A stretch of DNA of 64,000 nt from Rhizophagus clarus. Lineage: Eukaryota > Glomeromycota > Glomeromycetes > Glomerales > Glomeraceae. The position numbers and the translations under genes are program-made. Location of the stretch: the NCBI GenBank assembly GCA_015698045.1, contig BLAL01000049.1, positions 310,001 through 374,000 on the forward strand, read 5' to 3'. Each line of letters starts with the position of its first letter. Position 1 is the stretch's first letter. The notes below the pieces were generated by a model, which saw nothing but the letters and a program-made list of their open reading frames with translations, did no database searches and was not told the origin of the DNA. This document shows positions 49,090 to 60,015 of this stretch, piece after piece.

Positions 49090-52000
49090 ATGTCGGAATC
49101 TCTAGATACAAGAATCAGAACTAAAGTGCATTGTTTCTGTAAAGAATGTAATGGTAAATTAGTTGATCCAAGGACTAAACTGAAACATGAGTTAAAATAT
49201 AAATTAAAATCTAATGCGAATAATAATTTTGGTAACAATTATCAAGAAGGTTTGTCAAATGTTATATTATCTAATGCTGTTGATGAAGATGTAATGGAGT
49301 GCGACCCAATACTAGGGATAAACGATACATCACCTGATATAACTGAACAATTATCTGAAGATATTGAACAATTGTCCAAAGATATTGAACCATTACTCAC
49401 AAGAAACTATTTCTTTTTAACAAAGAAACCACCTATACATGAATTGGCAAAATATCGAACGATAAAGAAAGGAAAATATCTGATCTTGTTCTTGAAAATT
49501 TATTATTGGATAATGTAAGAAACGAGAATGATCAAGATGAGGATTCTGAAGATGATGACAATAAAAATGGAGATACTGAAGATAGCGATTCTAATTATTC
49601 TGATGATTATGAAGATGATAACGATGAGGAAGTCAATTTTGCATCAACAGATTTTGATGACGGTGAACCAATTCTTCCTAACATTAACATTAATGATAAT
49701 TATACTTGGACTATTTTGTGAATATTACAATATCAACAACGATTTAAACTTTCCAATGTAGCTATAGATTCTTTGTTCAAGTTCTTAAGATTTTTTCTTT
49801 TGACAATAGATAAAAATAAATTTTCATCTTTTCCTTCCTCTTTATATATGGCTAAAAAGGTGTTGGGAATATCCACAACGATAATTAAATATGCAGCCTG
49901 TGATAGATGTCACAAATTGTATGATATAAAAGAATTATTAGACAATACTGAAATACCAACTTGCAGTTTTGTAAACTATCCAAATCACAGAATAGAACGA
50001 TTTCAACAATAATGCAATAACCCTTTATTAACAAAAATAGATAGTGATAGTAGTAATAATCCCATTTTCCATCTGATAATGACATTCCCGTTAATAAATA
50101 TTAAGCAACAATTGACCCTTTTTTTTAATCGCAAAAATTTTGAAATGTTATGCCAGAAGTAGTCAGAAAGGAAAAATGGAACTGAAGCTTTATTTGATAT
50201 CTATGATGGTAGGGTCTGGAAAAGTTTTACAGATGATGATGGTGCGCTGTTTTTTACAAAAGAATTTGCCGATATTCATATCCGATTAATGCTAAATATG
50301 GATTAGTTCCAGCCATTCGTAAATTTACAATATTCTGTTGGTGTGATTTATGCCATTTTTTGTAATTTACCACGTAATGAATGCTTCAAGTCACACAATA
50401 TTCTCACACTAGCAGTAATGCCTGGTTTAAAAGAACCAAATTAATAATTATTTGTATCTGATTGTTAACCAGTTAAATTGTTTGTGGAATAACTATTTTA
50501 TAAAAACAAATGAACACAACAACGGTCAATTTGTTTGTGGTGCAATCATTAGCTGTTCTAGTGATGTCCCTGCATCTCAGAAATTATGTGGTTTCATCTC
50601 GGCTCATATTGCATGCTACCAATGTTACAAATTGGCAAATTTTATAAACAATCAACCAAATTTTGGGGGGTTTGCAGATTTAGACGACTGGTTTGTTGAG
50701 CGAGATATTAATAAAATAAGAGAAAAAGCAAGTGAGTAGAAACAATGTGCAACTGAAGAAGCACGAATAGCCCATGTCTCTGAACATCATGTTCACTGGT
50801 CAGAGATATACCGCTTGCTTTATTTTAATCCTGTTCGCTTTTACGTGATTGATCCTATGCATTGCCTTTTTCTCAGTGTTGCGAAATGGGTTGTAACGAA
50901 ACTCTGGATAGGCGAAGGTATATTAAATAACAAAAAGCTCAAAATTATGCAAAAGTGAGCTGACATGATAAAGTTCCCAAGTGACCTTGGACGCCGCCCT
51001 GTCAGAATAGCTACTGGTGAAGAATTCTCAAATTTCACGGTGGACATATGGAAAACCTTCATATTAATTTTTGCAATATCTATCACATGAAGTTTCCTTG
51101 GATACATCGACCAAAAAATTCTTGCATATTTCATGCGCGCTTGCAAAATCTTAACAAACTGAGAGCTACAAAAAAATATGTTAAATGAAGCGTTTACAAG
51201 ACTGATAGAGATGAACAAATTAATTGAACAAAAATATGGTCAAGAAAAAATAAGTTCTAATCTGCATCTCTGTCTTCATATCTGTGAATGCGCATTAGAC
51301 TATGGTCCTTTGTCCTCATTTTGGTGTTATAACTTTGAACAGATGAACAGAATTTTAGGTACGTGATTTAATTTTTCTGATTTAAAAATCGCAATGTTAT
51401 TAATTATTTTTAAAAATTGTAGGTTCTTATAATAATAGTAGACGTAATATTGAACTTGAACTACTAAGAATTATATCTGAAAATACAATCCTTCAATACT
51501 TTCTCTCAAATTGTGACAATGATCACTTATTTTCCTCTTTGGAGATAATAGAACCAAGAAAATCTGTTAGCAGCTTGGCTGCACTTAATGATTTTGCGAG
51601 CGATGAGTATCAAAATTTTATAAGACTATCTCTTATTGAGAAAGATTCGGCTTACAGAATGGAATGTTTTCCTAGGTTGCTAATGAAACTGCGCAAAGAA
51701 ACTACCTTTCCAAACTAAATTTTGGACCTACTGGTAGAATTTTATAATAGTTTGTATAATGATTATTATTTCATCTCCATCTACTCTATAATAGGTTCAA
51801 ATAACAGTACTGTCGTAAACTCTAGAATTATACAATATGAGAGAATAAGAATTAGGGCGGACATATATAGTTCTGTTCAGGCTGCTCGTCACGAAAAATC
51901 CTCATATATATTAGCTCGATTTGTACATTATGATGGATCGATTGATGTTTATCCCAGTCAAGTACAATTTTATTTTGAGCATACTATTCATTTAAATAGT

Positions 52001-52270
52001 TCACGATTATTAATCCATTCATTAGCGTTAGTCAAATGGTACAAACTGGTTCAAGATCATAGTATAAGATATTATTGCCAAGTAAATAACGACATAAAAT
52101 CATGTAATATAGAATTATGGACAAATGAGTTTTATGATATGAGAAGAGATAGTATTATACCTGTACATCATATAATAGGAAAATTCATTAAATGTAATTT
52201 TAATACTGGGACGAGAAAAACAAAAGAATACATGGCTGTGGTTCCTTTAAATAAAAAAATTTCGTTTTAA
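49090..52270 (+). pseudogene. Tnp2-like (CACTA/EnSpm-type, Transposase_21 family) transposase, decayed
   Basis: From the ATG at 49090 the product starts with a Cys/His-containing segment (VHCFCKECNGKLVDPRTKLK), then an acidic region. Typical mid-protein blocks follow: YAACDRCHKLYDIKELL (49.9 kb); a region with ISCSSDVPASQKLCGFISAH (50.55 kb), IACYQCYKLANF and LYFNPVRFYVIDPMHCLFLS (50.81-50.88 kb); RRPVRIATGEEFSNFTVDIW (51.0 kb); and LHLCLHICECALDYGPLSSF (51.26-51.33 kb). IDPMHCLFL is the hallmark (D)PMHN/CLFLG motif of fungal Tnp2-type transposases. An intron with GTACGT donor and TTGTAG acceptor (51360-51422) is still recognisable. In-frame stops near 49719, 50010, 50160, 50440, 50740, 50955 and 51717, plus frame changes, make it a pseudogene. 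The last 182-codon block, ending at 52270, is open. Confidence 0.7.
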
Positions 52271-52857
52271 AAACTTTATATAATATAAAATGAATTATAT
52301 GTAAAATCGGAATGGCGAATTCAATTATAGCATTTGTATTTGATTAAATTATAACAATCATTTTTTTTTGGCACAAGAATAACAATAAAGATTACATATA
52401 CCGTAATTAATTCTAACCGCATGAAAAATCAGATAATTCAGATAACAAGAGATCTTATTTTGAGCTGGCAAAGTTGTATTGCAAATCGGTCTTTTATTAT
52501 GGCATTACGATGCAAGCACCATACTTTGTGATTAATAACTCTAATCATGTAATAATTTTTAGAAATTAAAGGTTTATTTTATTTTAATTAAATATCACAT
52601 AAAGTATAAAACAATTATTCTGGCTATATAAATAATTAAAATTATGTAAAACGCGCATTTAAGGCCGGCAAAGCTGTATTGCAAATTGGCCTTTTTTATA
52701 TGAAAAGGGTAACAATTACATTAAATTAATACGGTATTTATTCAAAAATGTTTAAAATGTTACAACTTAATTCTCCAATAATCATCATTATTATAATCAA
52801 GTTACTTACGACTTAAGCCTACTTTGATTATAAATAAAACGGCACTTCATACAGACA
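52271..52857. repeat. Subterminal-repeat region downstream of the Tnp2-like gene
   Basis: GGCAAAGTTGTATTGCAAAT (52467) and GGCAAAGCTGTATTGCAAAT (52667) are near-identical copies 200 bp apart, each followed by (C/T)GG(T/C)CTTTT. They resemble subterminal repeats of a DNA transposon. At 52795-52857 begins a unit (AATCAAGTTACTTACGACTT, then GGCACTTCATACAGACA) that also occurs at 56716-56777. This unit is the insertion target of the 3.77-kb element that follows. Confidence 0.5.
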
Positions 52858-53299
52858 TACAGGTCGAATAAAAAAAAATCTCCAAAAATTGGCAGTCTAA
52901 TTTTTGTCCGATTTTTGGATATATTTGTCTGATTTGTGGTTTTTTGTTGCTGATTTTATGGCGCGAATTGTTCATGAACGGCATTGCCGATTTGTGCCAA
53001 AAAATCGGCATTCCTATTTTTAAATAGTACATGCAAATCGGCACTCCTATTTTTAAATAGTGCATGAAAATCGGCACTCTGATTTTTAAATAGTGCATGC
53101 AAATCAGCACTCTGATTTTTAAATAGTGCTGCATACAAATTCAACCAAATTATTTATTTATATTTATTTATAAAGTACGATACATGCAAAAATTTATTTT
53201 TTCTCAAAAAATTTTATTCAAAGTAGTTTAATTTAAAAATTTACATGTTTTATTAGTAATTAAAAAATAAGAATTTATTTTAATAGTAAATTAATCTAA

Positions 53300-54530
53300 A
53301 AAAAAGAAATCTATAATAAAAGTAAAAAAATGAATCAAAGTAAAGAAATGTGTTAAAAATAGGAATAACAATAAAGAAAAAAAGTGAAATAAAAAAAATG
53401 GGGGGAATGAAAAGAAGTAAGGGGAAACAAAAAAAAAATGAAAGAATATAAAGGTAAAGAAAATGAAAGGAATGAAGAAGGAAATGTAAAAAAAAAGGAT
53501 AGTGTAATATAAAAAAAAACAAAAAGAATAGTAGAAAAACATAAAGAAACGAAAAAAGAGAAGGAAGATATAAAGGAGCGAAAAGAAAGGAGGGGAAAAC
53601 GTAAAGAAACAAAAAGAAAGAAGGGGAAAACGTAAAGAAACAAAAAGAAAGAAGGGGAAAACGTAAAGAAACAAAAAGAAAGGAAGGAAATGTAGAAAAA
53701 AGGAGGAAATGCAAAGGAACAAAATGAAAAGAAGGGGAAACATAAAGCGATGAAACAAAAAGGAGAGTGAAACGTAATAGAACAAAAAAAATGGAAGGTA
53801 AAACGTAAAAAAGAAAAAATAGAGGAAATATAATGAAATGAAAGAGAAATGTGAATATACAAAAGAATTGAAGGGAAGATTAAAAGAATGGAGAGAAGTG
53901 AAAAGAAACAAAAAAAAACAAAAGAAACAAAGTAAACTGAAAGGTGGGTGAAAAGAAAAGAATGGAGGGGGAAGTGAAAATAAACAAAAAGAATAGTAGG
54001 AAAATATAAAGAAACAGAAAGAAAAGAAGGAAAACGTAAAGGAACGAAAAGAAAGAAGGGAAAACGTAAAGGAACAAAAAGAAGGAAGGAAATGTAAAAG
54101 AACAAAAAAAAGAGGAAATGAAATGAAAAGGGAAAGGAACAAAATGAAAAGAAGGGGGAAGCGTAAAGGGTGAAATGAAAAGAAGGGAAAATATAAAAAA
54201 TAAAATGAAAAGAGAAGGAACGTAAAGGGACGAATAAAAAGGAGATGAACTGTAAAGGAATAAAGCAAAAATGAGGGCAAATGTAAAGTGTTGAAATGAA
54301 AAGGAGGGATGAAACGTAATAGTCAAAAAAAAAATAGAAGGAAAAACGTAAAAAAAAAGAAAAAAAAGAGGAAGAAATGAAAGAGAAATATGAATATCCA
54401 AAAAGAATTGAAGGAAGAAGAAAAGAATGGAAAACAAACGAAAAGAAACCAAGAGGATAAAAGAAAAAATGAAAGAAAAGTTAGTAAATAACGAAATGTA
54501 ATCGATCATAAAAAAAAAATAAAATGAAAT
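53300..54530. repeat. Polypurine/polypyrimidine tract of about 1.2 kb
   Basis: The + strand consists almost entirely of A and G, with units such as AAAGAAACAAAAAGAAAGAA, GGGGAAAACGTAAAG and GGAACAAAATGAAAAGAAGG repeated imperfectly. Long Phe/Ser/Leu/Pro-rich frames exist on the minus strand in all three phases because pyrimidine-rich codons contain no stops. They are not taken as genes. The tract could form triplex (H-DNA) structures. It is downstream of the exon-like array on the minus strand. Confidence 0.75.
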
Positions 54531-54544
54531 AAAAAGAAACATAC

Positions 54545-55665
54545 TTGTAAAGAAGCCCAATTACTAAAAACGTCCAATCAGAACCTGCAAAAAAAAGATG
54601 GATTCGTTAGTAAAAACGTTTCCTAAAAAAAAAGAAAAATAAAGTTTTGAAAATTCGAAACTTACATTAATTACGCCCACGGTCATCGTCCAAGAATCGA
54701 AGACTGGAAACTACAAAAAAAAGATGGAAACATTAGTAAATGTTTCCTAAAAAAAAAAGAAAAAATTAAGTTTCAAAAATTTCGAAACTTACATTCATTA
54801 CGCCCATGGCCATCGTCCAAGAATCGAAGACTGGAAGCTACAAAAAAAAGATGGAAACGTTAGTAAACGTTTCCTAAAAAAAAAAAGAAAAAATAAAGTT
54901 TCAAAAATTTTGAAACTTACATTCATTACGTCCATGGCCATCGTCCAAGAATCGAAGACCAGAAGCTACAAAAAAAAAAGACAGAAATATTAGTAAAACG
55001 TTTCCTAAAAAAAAAGAAAAATAAAGTTTCAAAAATTCGAAACTTACATTCATTACATCTATCGTCCAAGAATCGAAGACTGAAAGCTACAAAAAAAAAA
55101 GACAGAAATGTTAGTAAAACGTTTCCTAAAAAAAAGGAGAAAAAAGTTTCAAAAATTTCAAAACTTACATTCATTACGCCTACGGCCATCATCTAAGAAT
55201 CGAAAACTGGAAGCTACAAAAAAAAAGATGGAAACGTTAGTAAACATTTCCTAAAAAAAAAAGAAAAAATAAAGTTTCGAAAATAAACTTCAAAACTTAC
55301 ATTCATTACGCTCACAGCCATCATCCAAGAATCAAAGACCGGAAGCTACAAAAAAAAAGATGGAAACGTTAGTAAACATTTCCTAAAAAAAAAAGAAAAA
55401 ATAAAGTTTCAAAAATTTCGAAACTTACATTCATTACGCCTATGACCATCATCTAAGAATCGAAGACCAGAAGCTACAAAAAAAAAGATGGAAATGTTAG
55501 TAAACGTTTCCTAAAAAAAAAAAATAAAGTTTCAAAAATTTCAAAACTTACATTAATTACGCCCATCATCTAAGGAGAGAAAAAAGGGATATTGGTATAT
55601 TTCTAAAACCATTAATAATAAAACCTATTGTCAATTCGCGTTTCTGAAATCTTCAAGGCTGCATT
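54545..55665 (-). repeat. Tandem array of exon-intron-like units
   Basis: On the minus strand, seven consecutive units of about 121-132 bp, plus a shortened one, each contain a block bordered by a polypyrimidine-GTAG (or CTTAG) acceptor and a GTAAGT donor. Blocks are 55625-55665 (diverged), 55552-55569 (18 bp), 55429-55473 (45), 55301-55345 (45), 55169-55213 (45), 55048-55086 (39), 54921-54965 (45), 54793-54837 (45) and 54666-54710 (45). A final different block lies at 54545-54584. Gaps are 55-87 bp, intron-sized for this contig. In most gaps TACTAAC lies where a branch site is expected, in the loop of GGAAACGTT...AACGTTTCC. A typical block codes LPVFDSWTMAMGVMN in one frame and SSLRFLDDGHGRNE in another. 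Two blocks have TAG in the first frame, and others have stops in the second. It may be a real repeat-exon gene or a minisatellite grown from an intron-containing segment. Confidence 0.65.
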
Positions 55666-55741
55666 CTACAAAAATAGAGAAAAGAAAGAAATATTAGAAT
55701 ATTTCTTTAATATGAAACTCGCCATTTTTACAATAAAGCTA

Positions 55742-56165
55742 AAAAATGTTTTTTTAAATTAAATAAAAAAAAATTCGTTTTTTAAATTAAATAAAGTTAA
55801 AAAAAATTCGTTTTTTATATTAAATAAAAAAAAATTCATTTTTTTAGATTTTAAATAAAAAAAAATTCGTTTTTTTAGATTTTAAATAAAAAAAAATTCG
55901 TTTTTTTAGATTTTAAATAAAAAAAAATTCGTTTTTTTAGATTTTAAATAAAAAAAAATTCGTTTTTTTAGATTTTAAATAAAAAAAAATTCGTTTTTTT
56001 AGATTTTAAATAAAAAAAAATTCGTTTTTTTAGATTTTAAATAAAAAAAAATTCGTTTTTTTAGATTTTAAATAAAAAAAAATTCGTTTTTTTAGATTTT
56101 AAATAAAAAAAAATTCGTTTTTTTAGATTTTAAATAAAAAAAAATTCATTTTTTTAGATTAAATA
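55742..56165. repeat. 31-bp tandem repeat, about 13 copies
   Basis: The unit is TTCGTTTTTTTAGATTTTAA followed by ATAAAAAAAAA. Units from about 55860 to 56150 are almost identical, so the array expanded recently. The leftmost two or three units are shorter and diverged. On the + strand each unit carries a T-rich TTTTAG, and on the minus strand an ATTTAAAATCTAAAAAAACG. No coding capacity was seen. Confidence 0.85.
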
Positions 56166-56404
56166 AAAAAAAATATGGCTTCTTTGGATGATAGTATTTC
56201 AGTGGTGTGTACCAACTTTTTGTTTGTTTGTTTTTTTTATTTAAAGAAATACATTCTAACAGTTGCTTTTTTTTATTTGTAAATGAGCAGAAGGAAAAAA
56301 ATGAAATGTAATAAGCAAAAATAAAAAAAAAAATTATCAATAAATCAATAAACAAATAATGTAATTATATAGTCAGCCAATTAAAGACAATCATTTTTGA
56401 TTGA

Positions 56405-56590
56405 AAAATTAGCAGAGTTATATAAAAATTGGCAGAATTATATAAAAATCAGCAGAATTATATAAAAATTAGCAGAATTATATAAAATTGGCAGAATTAT
56501 ATAAAAATCGGCAAGAGCATATTAAAATCGGCAAGAGCATATTAAAATTGGCAGAATTATATAAAAATCGGCAAGAGCATATTAAAATAA
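56405..56590. repeat. Short tandem repeat at the right end of the 3.77-kb element
   Basis: Units like TTGGCAGAATTATATAAAAA and TCGGCAAGAGCATATTAAAA alternate about eight times with 18-24 bp periods. They end just before the right inverted terminus, so they look like subterminal repeats. Similar GGCA-containing units occur near the left end and in the 57.4-kb array. Confidence 0.6.
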
Positions 56591-56626
56591 AGCAAATTCC
56601 AATTTTTTTTCATTCGACCTGTGACA

Positions 56627-56870
56627 GAGCTCATGATATATGAGTTATCCCATCATGCCTATTTTACTTCTTGATAAAGGATTTTTGTTGCATGTATTTT
56701 CCTAATCAATGATAATCAAAGTTACTTATGACTTAAGTCTACTTTGATTATAAATAAAACGGCACTTCGCACAGACAGAGCTCATGATATATGAGTTATC
56801 CCATCATGCCTATTTTAACTATGATTAAAGAATTTACATTATTATGTTAAATATTTTACTCATAAGTCAT
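56627..56870. repeat. Direct duplication flanking the 3.77-kb element, with an empty insertion site
   Basis: GAGCTCATGATATATGAGTT ATCCCATCATGCC occurs at 56627-56659 and again at 56778-56810. The unit upstream of it (AAGTTACTTATGACTTAAGT, CTACTTTGATTATAAATAAA, ACGGCACTTCGCACAGACA) is at about 56718-56777 and matches 52798-52857. The second copy is uninterrupted and shows the pre-insertion state. Confidence 0.7.
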
Positions 56871-56882
56871 AATGATATCTAT

Positions 56883-57134
56883 TTAGACTTTGACGAATAA
56901 TGCGACAGAGGAGGCGGAATTATCATAACCAAAATTCAAAGCGAGAGGTCTATGTATAGTAAATAGATCATCAACTTTGGTACCAGAGTTATTTACAAAC
57001 TTTAGGTGGCCACCTAGCCCACCTTTCCTATAACACACTATGCACGATGGTAAACGGTATAGGAGGCAGACTCTTCTTTCAGAAAGAAAGTTTTTTTTTT
57101 TGAAAAAAAAAAAAATAATACAATTAAATAGCAT
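56883..57134 (-). pseudogene. Small unclassified coding-like fragment
   Basis: This short stretch is less AT-rich than its surroundings. The minus-strand frame reads RRVCLLYRLPSCIVCYRKGG, then LGGHLKFVNNSGTKVDDLFT, then ALNFGYDNSASSVALFVKV before a stop. It looks like the C-terminal part of a real protein rather than chance sequence, but I do not recognise the family. Upstream on the minus strand only AT-rich sequence is visible, so it is probably a truncated remnant. Confidence 0.3.
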
Positions 57135-57359
57135 TTAATTAAATGTGATTAATTAACTTTTTAAGAATAGACCTTATCAATGCGATCTCATCAGTTTCAA
57201 TTATCACTATTCAACCTTATGAATACTTTAGTTATTGTTTGTGAAATCGAACCAACTGGAAATTCAATGTACAAAACAAGTAGAATATTTACAATAGTAT
57301 CTTATATTTATTAGTATAATAAATAATTTCAAAAATCCTATGATGTAAAATTACGAAAT

Positions 57360-57890
57360 ATTACAATTTAAATATTGGCAAAGGCTATTTTAAATAGAGT
57401 AAAATCTTTATTCGACCTGTGTCAAAAGCAGTAAAGTTTACACTAAATATAATATCTCCAGTTTAAATATCGGCATTTAATTAAAAAAAAGGTAAAAATC
57501 AGCCGTTAAAATTGGCATTTCTGGATGGAAAATCGGAAGTTACCAAAAATTGGTAAAAAATTAGTAAAATAATCGGCAAAGCCTTATTGAAGTCAGCAAG
57601 GGCATTTTAAATAAGATAAAATCCTTTATTCGAACTATACGAAAAGCGGTAAAGTATATAATAAATATAATATCTCTGGTTTAAATATCAGCATTTATTT
57701 AAAAAAAGGTAAAAATTGGCTGCTAAAATTGGCATTTATGACTGAAAAATCAGAATTTAACAAAAATCGACAAAAATAGATATGGTTATACTAAAATAAG
57801 CAAAATATGGCATATTCTATATTGAAGTCGACAAGGCTATTTTAAATAGAGCAAAATCTGATTTTTTTTCATTCAACCTGTGAATTAAAA
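57360..57890. repeat. Tandem repeat of about 218-243 bp carrying the element terminus motif
   Basis: TTATTCGACCTGTGTCAAAA (57409), TTATTCGAACTATACGAAAA (57627) and CATTCAACCTGTGAATTAAA (57870) mark successive units. Each unit also holds AATATAATATCTC(C/T)(A/G)GTTTAAAT and AAAATTGGCATTT. The ATTCGACCTGTG core is identical to the right terminus of the 3.77-kb element. The array may therefore be concatenated element ends. Confidence 0.55.
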
Positions 57891-59822
57891 ATATTTCTTT
57901 TGCTGCAGTTTGGTAATAAAAATGAATAGTCAAGGAAAGAGTTTGACTTTGACAAGTTTACATTATACAAATACCTTGTAAATTTATGTAAATTATGTTA
58001 TAGTGCAAATATGATCATGATTTGATCATTAATTTTAGTTTGATTGGTCAGATTTCTGTTTAATATAAACACAATTTTGTTTATTTATAATAATATTACT
58101 TTTTTTTTGTTTTGCCTACTCATGAATTTTTTTTTACTATTTTATAATTGTATTACCTATTTTTATTTATTTTTACTTATTATATCACCATTTACTATTG
58201 GATAGAACTACCTATAATAAATCTGCTAATACCTTATGCTCGTATAGTATTTGGAACTGGTGGTTAGTGTGATATAATTCCTTTAATGATTAATATATTG
58301 ATATGTTAATTACTTGTATGAGTTATGATTTTAATTATTTTAATTATTTTTGTAGCAAACTTCTTTAACTTTTACTTTTATATTCAACAATCAGAAACAA
58401 AAATATTCTGATTTTGTTTTAAAGACAATTACAAAATCTGTTATTTACTACTAACCTTTCTCTATTTCTTTTGTAAAACCTTTATTACTATCTCTATTAC
58501 TATGTTATATTATGATATTTTACTACTTTAACTGAAAAATTCACATGGCTTTAAAGTTTAGTTTATGCTTACATTATACTACATTACATTATGCTACCTT
58601 ACATTATATATATATATATGTATATGTATATTTCAAATATCCTTCTATCTCATCATTAATGCTAAGTTTTCTTTTCATATCTTCTGGACTATTAAAGGAT
58701 ATTTTTTATATTTAGGATATATATTATTTTGATAATTTTAATGCTTCTTTTGCTCCTTACATTTGATTGAGGTGGTATTTTTATATTTATATTTTTTTTT
58801 AAGTGGTATTCAAATATTTGTAACAATTTTTTTATTTTACTGTGTAACTTTAAAAATTACATTTGCATTTGCTAGCTATTGGATACAAGAAAAGTAAATT
58901 TTATTAAAATGATAAATGAATATTTGTAATTTGTACTGATTTTTCATGCTCTTCTAGTTTTTTGTTTTCCCATTTGGTAGAGAAATATTTGTCTCTAGTG
59001 TTACACTTATCTACTTTTTCAAGTAGTGAAAACTTATCACATATATAGTTTCTTAATATCATAATGCTAGCCAAAACTGCTCTGCTTTAGATGTTCTTAT
59101 TTTCTGATAAAATACTATTTGTCACTGATTACATATCACTTCTAATAACATAACTTTATTTCGTTTTTAGCAATTAGAAATGAATATTTATATTTATATA
59201 CTGATTTTAATAAACTTCATTAGAGAAAAGTAAAATTTCAGCCTGATCTTCATTCTTAACAAAATTCGTCTAAGAAAAATTAATATAATGGTATTTTTAA
59301 ATTACTTCCACTTTCAGTAATCAAAAAACTCAATTTTTGATGAAAGTTAATCAAAGTGATATTAGTAGTATATTTATAGTGAGGCTAATAGTATTATATA
59401 TAATAAGTAATAATAGGTATATATCTTTCTGATGAAAGTTGAACTAAAGGGTGAAATATCATAATTATGCATATAGTTTTTTTATTTTTTCATATAGTAT
59501 ACTGTGGTTTGGAACTGCCCAAGATTTTTAATTATCTAGGATAAAGTTGTAGGCTATTTGTATCTGATAAGCCAACCTTCTCTAACTTAAGGTCTCATTA
59601 ATTGGAAAAAAAGGTAGTTTCTAAGTACTTTTCACATTAAGGGCAGACTTTTTTTGTAAAACTACACATCAAATTATATACTATTTAGTAATAGTATAGC
59701 GTAAAAATTATAGTAACAAAGATAATTAAGTGATGATAAAGTAGATAAAAAGATTACATAAAGTAAATGGATAAATTATTACCTGATAGAGAAATAATAA
59801 TTGAACGCAAATAGAAAAAAAG
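57891..59822. other. Gene-free AT-rich stretch
   Basis: No gene, RNA or clear repeat was recognised in nearly 2 kb apart from TATATATATG-type microsatellites near 58605-58630. Confidence 0.5.
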
Positions 59823-59993
59823 ATTATATGGGTTTTTTGCTAGGAAAATGACCTTCTGAGAAATTTTTTAACTAAATTTTATTGTTAAACTCATTTTAAT
59901 CTATTAGCTTTGAAAAATAAAGAACTATAAAAATCTCAATTTTTGATAAAAAGTTCTCAGAAGGTCATTTTCCTAGCAAAGAACCCATATAAT
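59823..59993. mobile_element. 171-bp MITE with about 40-bp inverted termini
   Basis: The left arm (ATTATATGGGTTTTTTGCTA, then GGAAAATGACCTTCTGAGAA) and the right arm (TTCTCAGAAGGTCATTTTCC, then TAGCAAAGAACCCATATAAT) are nearly perfect reverse complements. The 90-bp middle is AT-rich. A TA dinucleotide at each border would suit a Tc1/mariner-type duplication, but the ends are palindromic enough that this cannot be fixed. It lies only 22 bp from the next element. Confidence 0.75.
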
Positions 59994-60015
59994 ACAAATT
60001 ACATGACATAGTAGT

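Larger units (their letters stand above)
52858..56623. mobile_element. Inverted-terminal-repeat element with 3-bp (ACA) target duplication
   Basis: The left end is TACAGGTCGAAT and the right end is ATTCGACCTGTG, an inverted repeat with one mismatch at the outermost base. ACA flanks both sides (52855-52857 and 56624-56626). Joining the flanks gives CAGACAGAGCTCATGATATA, exactly as in the uninterrupted copy at 56771-56790, so the ends are well supported. A 3-bp duplication is usual for CACTA/EnSpm-type elements, and a decayed Tnp2-type transposase lies just upstream; assignment to that group is inference. Inside, from left to right, are short GCAC(T)CNGATTTTTAAATAG repeats (52990-53130), a 1.2-kb polypurine tract, a tandem exon-like array, a 31-bp tandem repeat, and a GGCAGAATTATATAAAAAT repeat. 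No transposase frame is present. Confidence 0.75.

Noticed and set aside
53280..54560. Long minus-strand open frames of 144-329 codons, rich in Phe, Ser, Leu and Pro
   Set aside because: All three minus-strand phases are open because the strand is almost pure pyrimidine and lacks stop codons. There is no protein-like composition, no splice structure and no start context.
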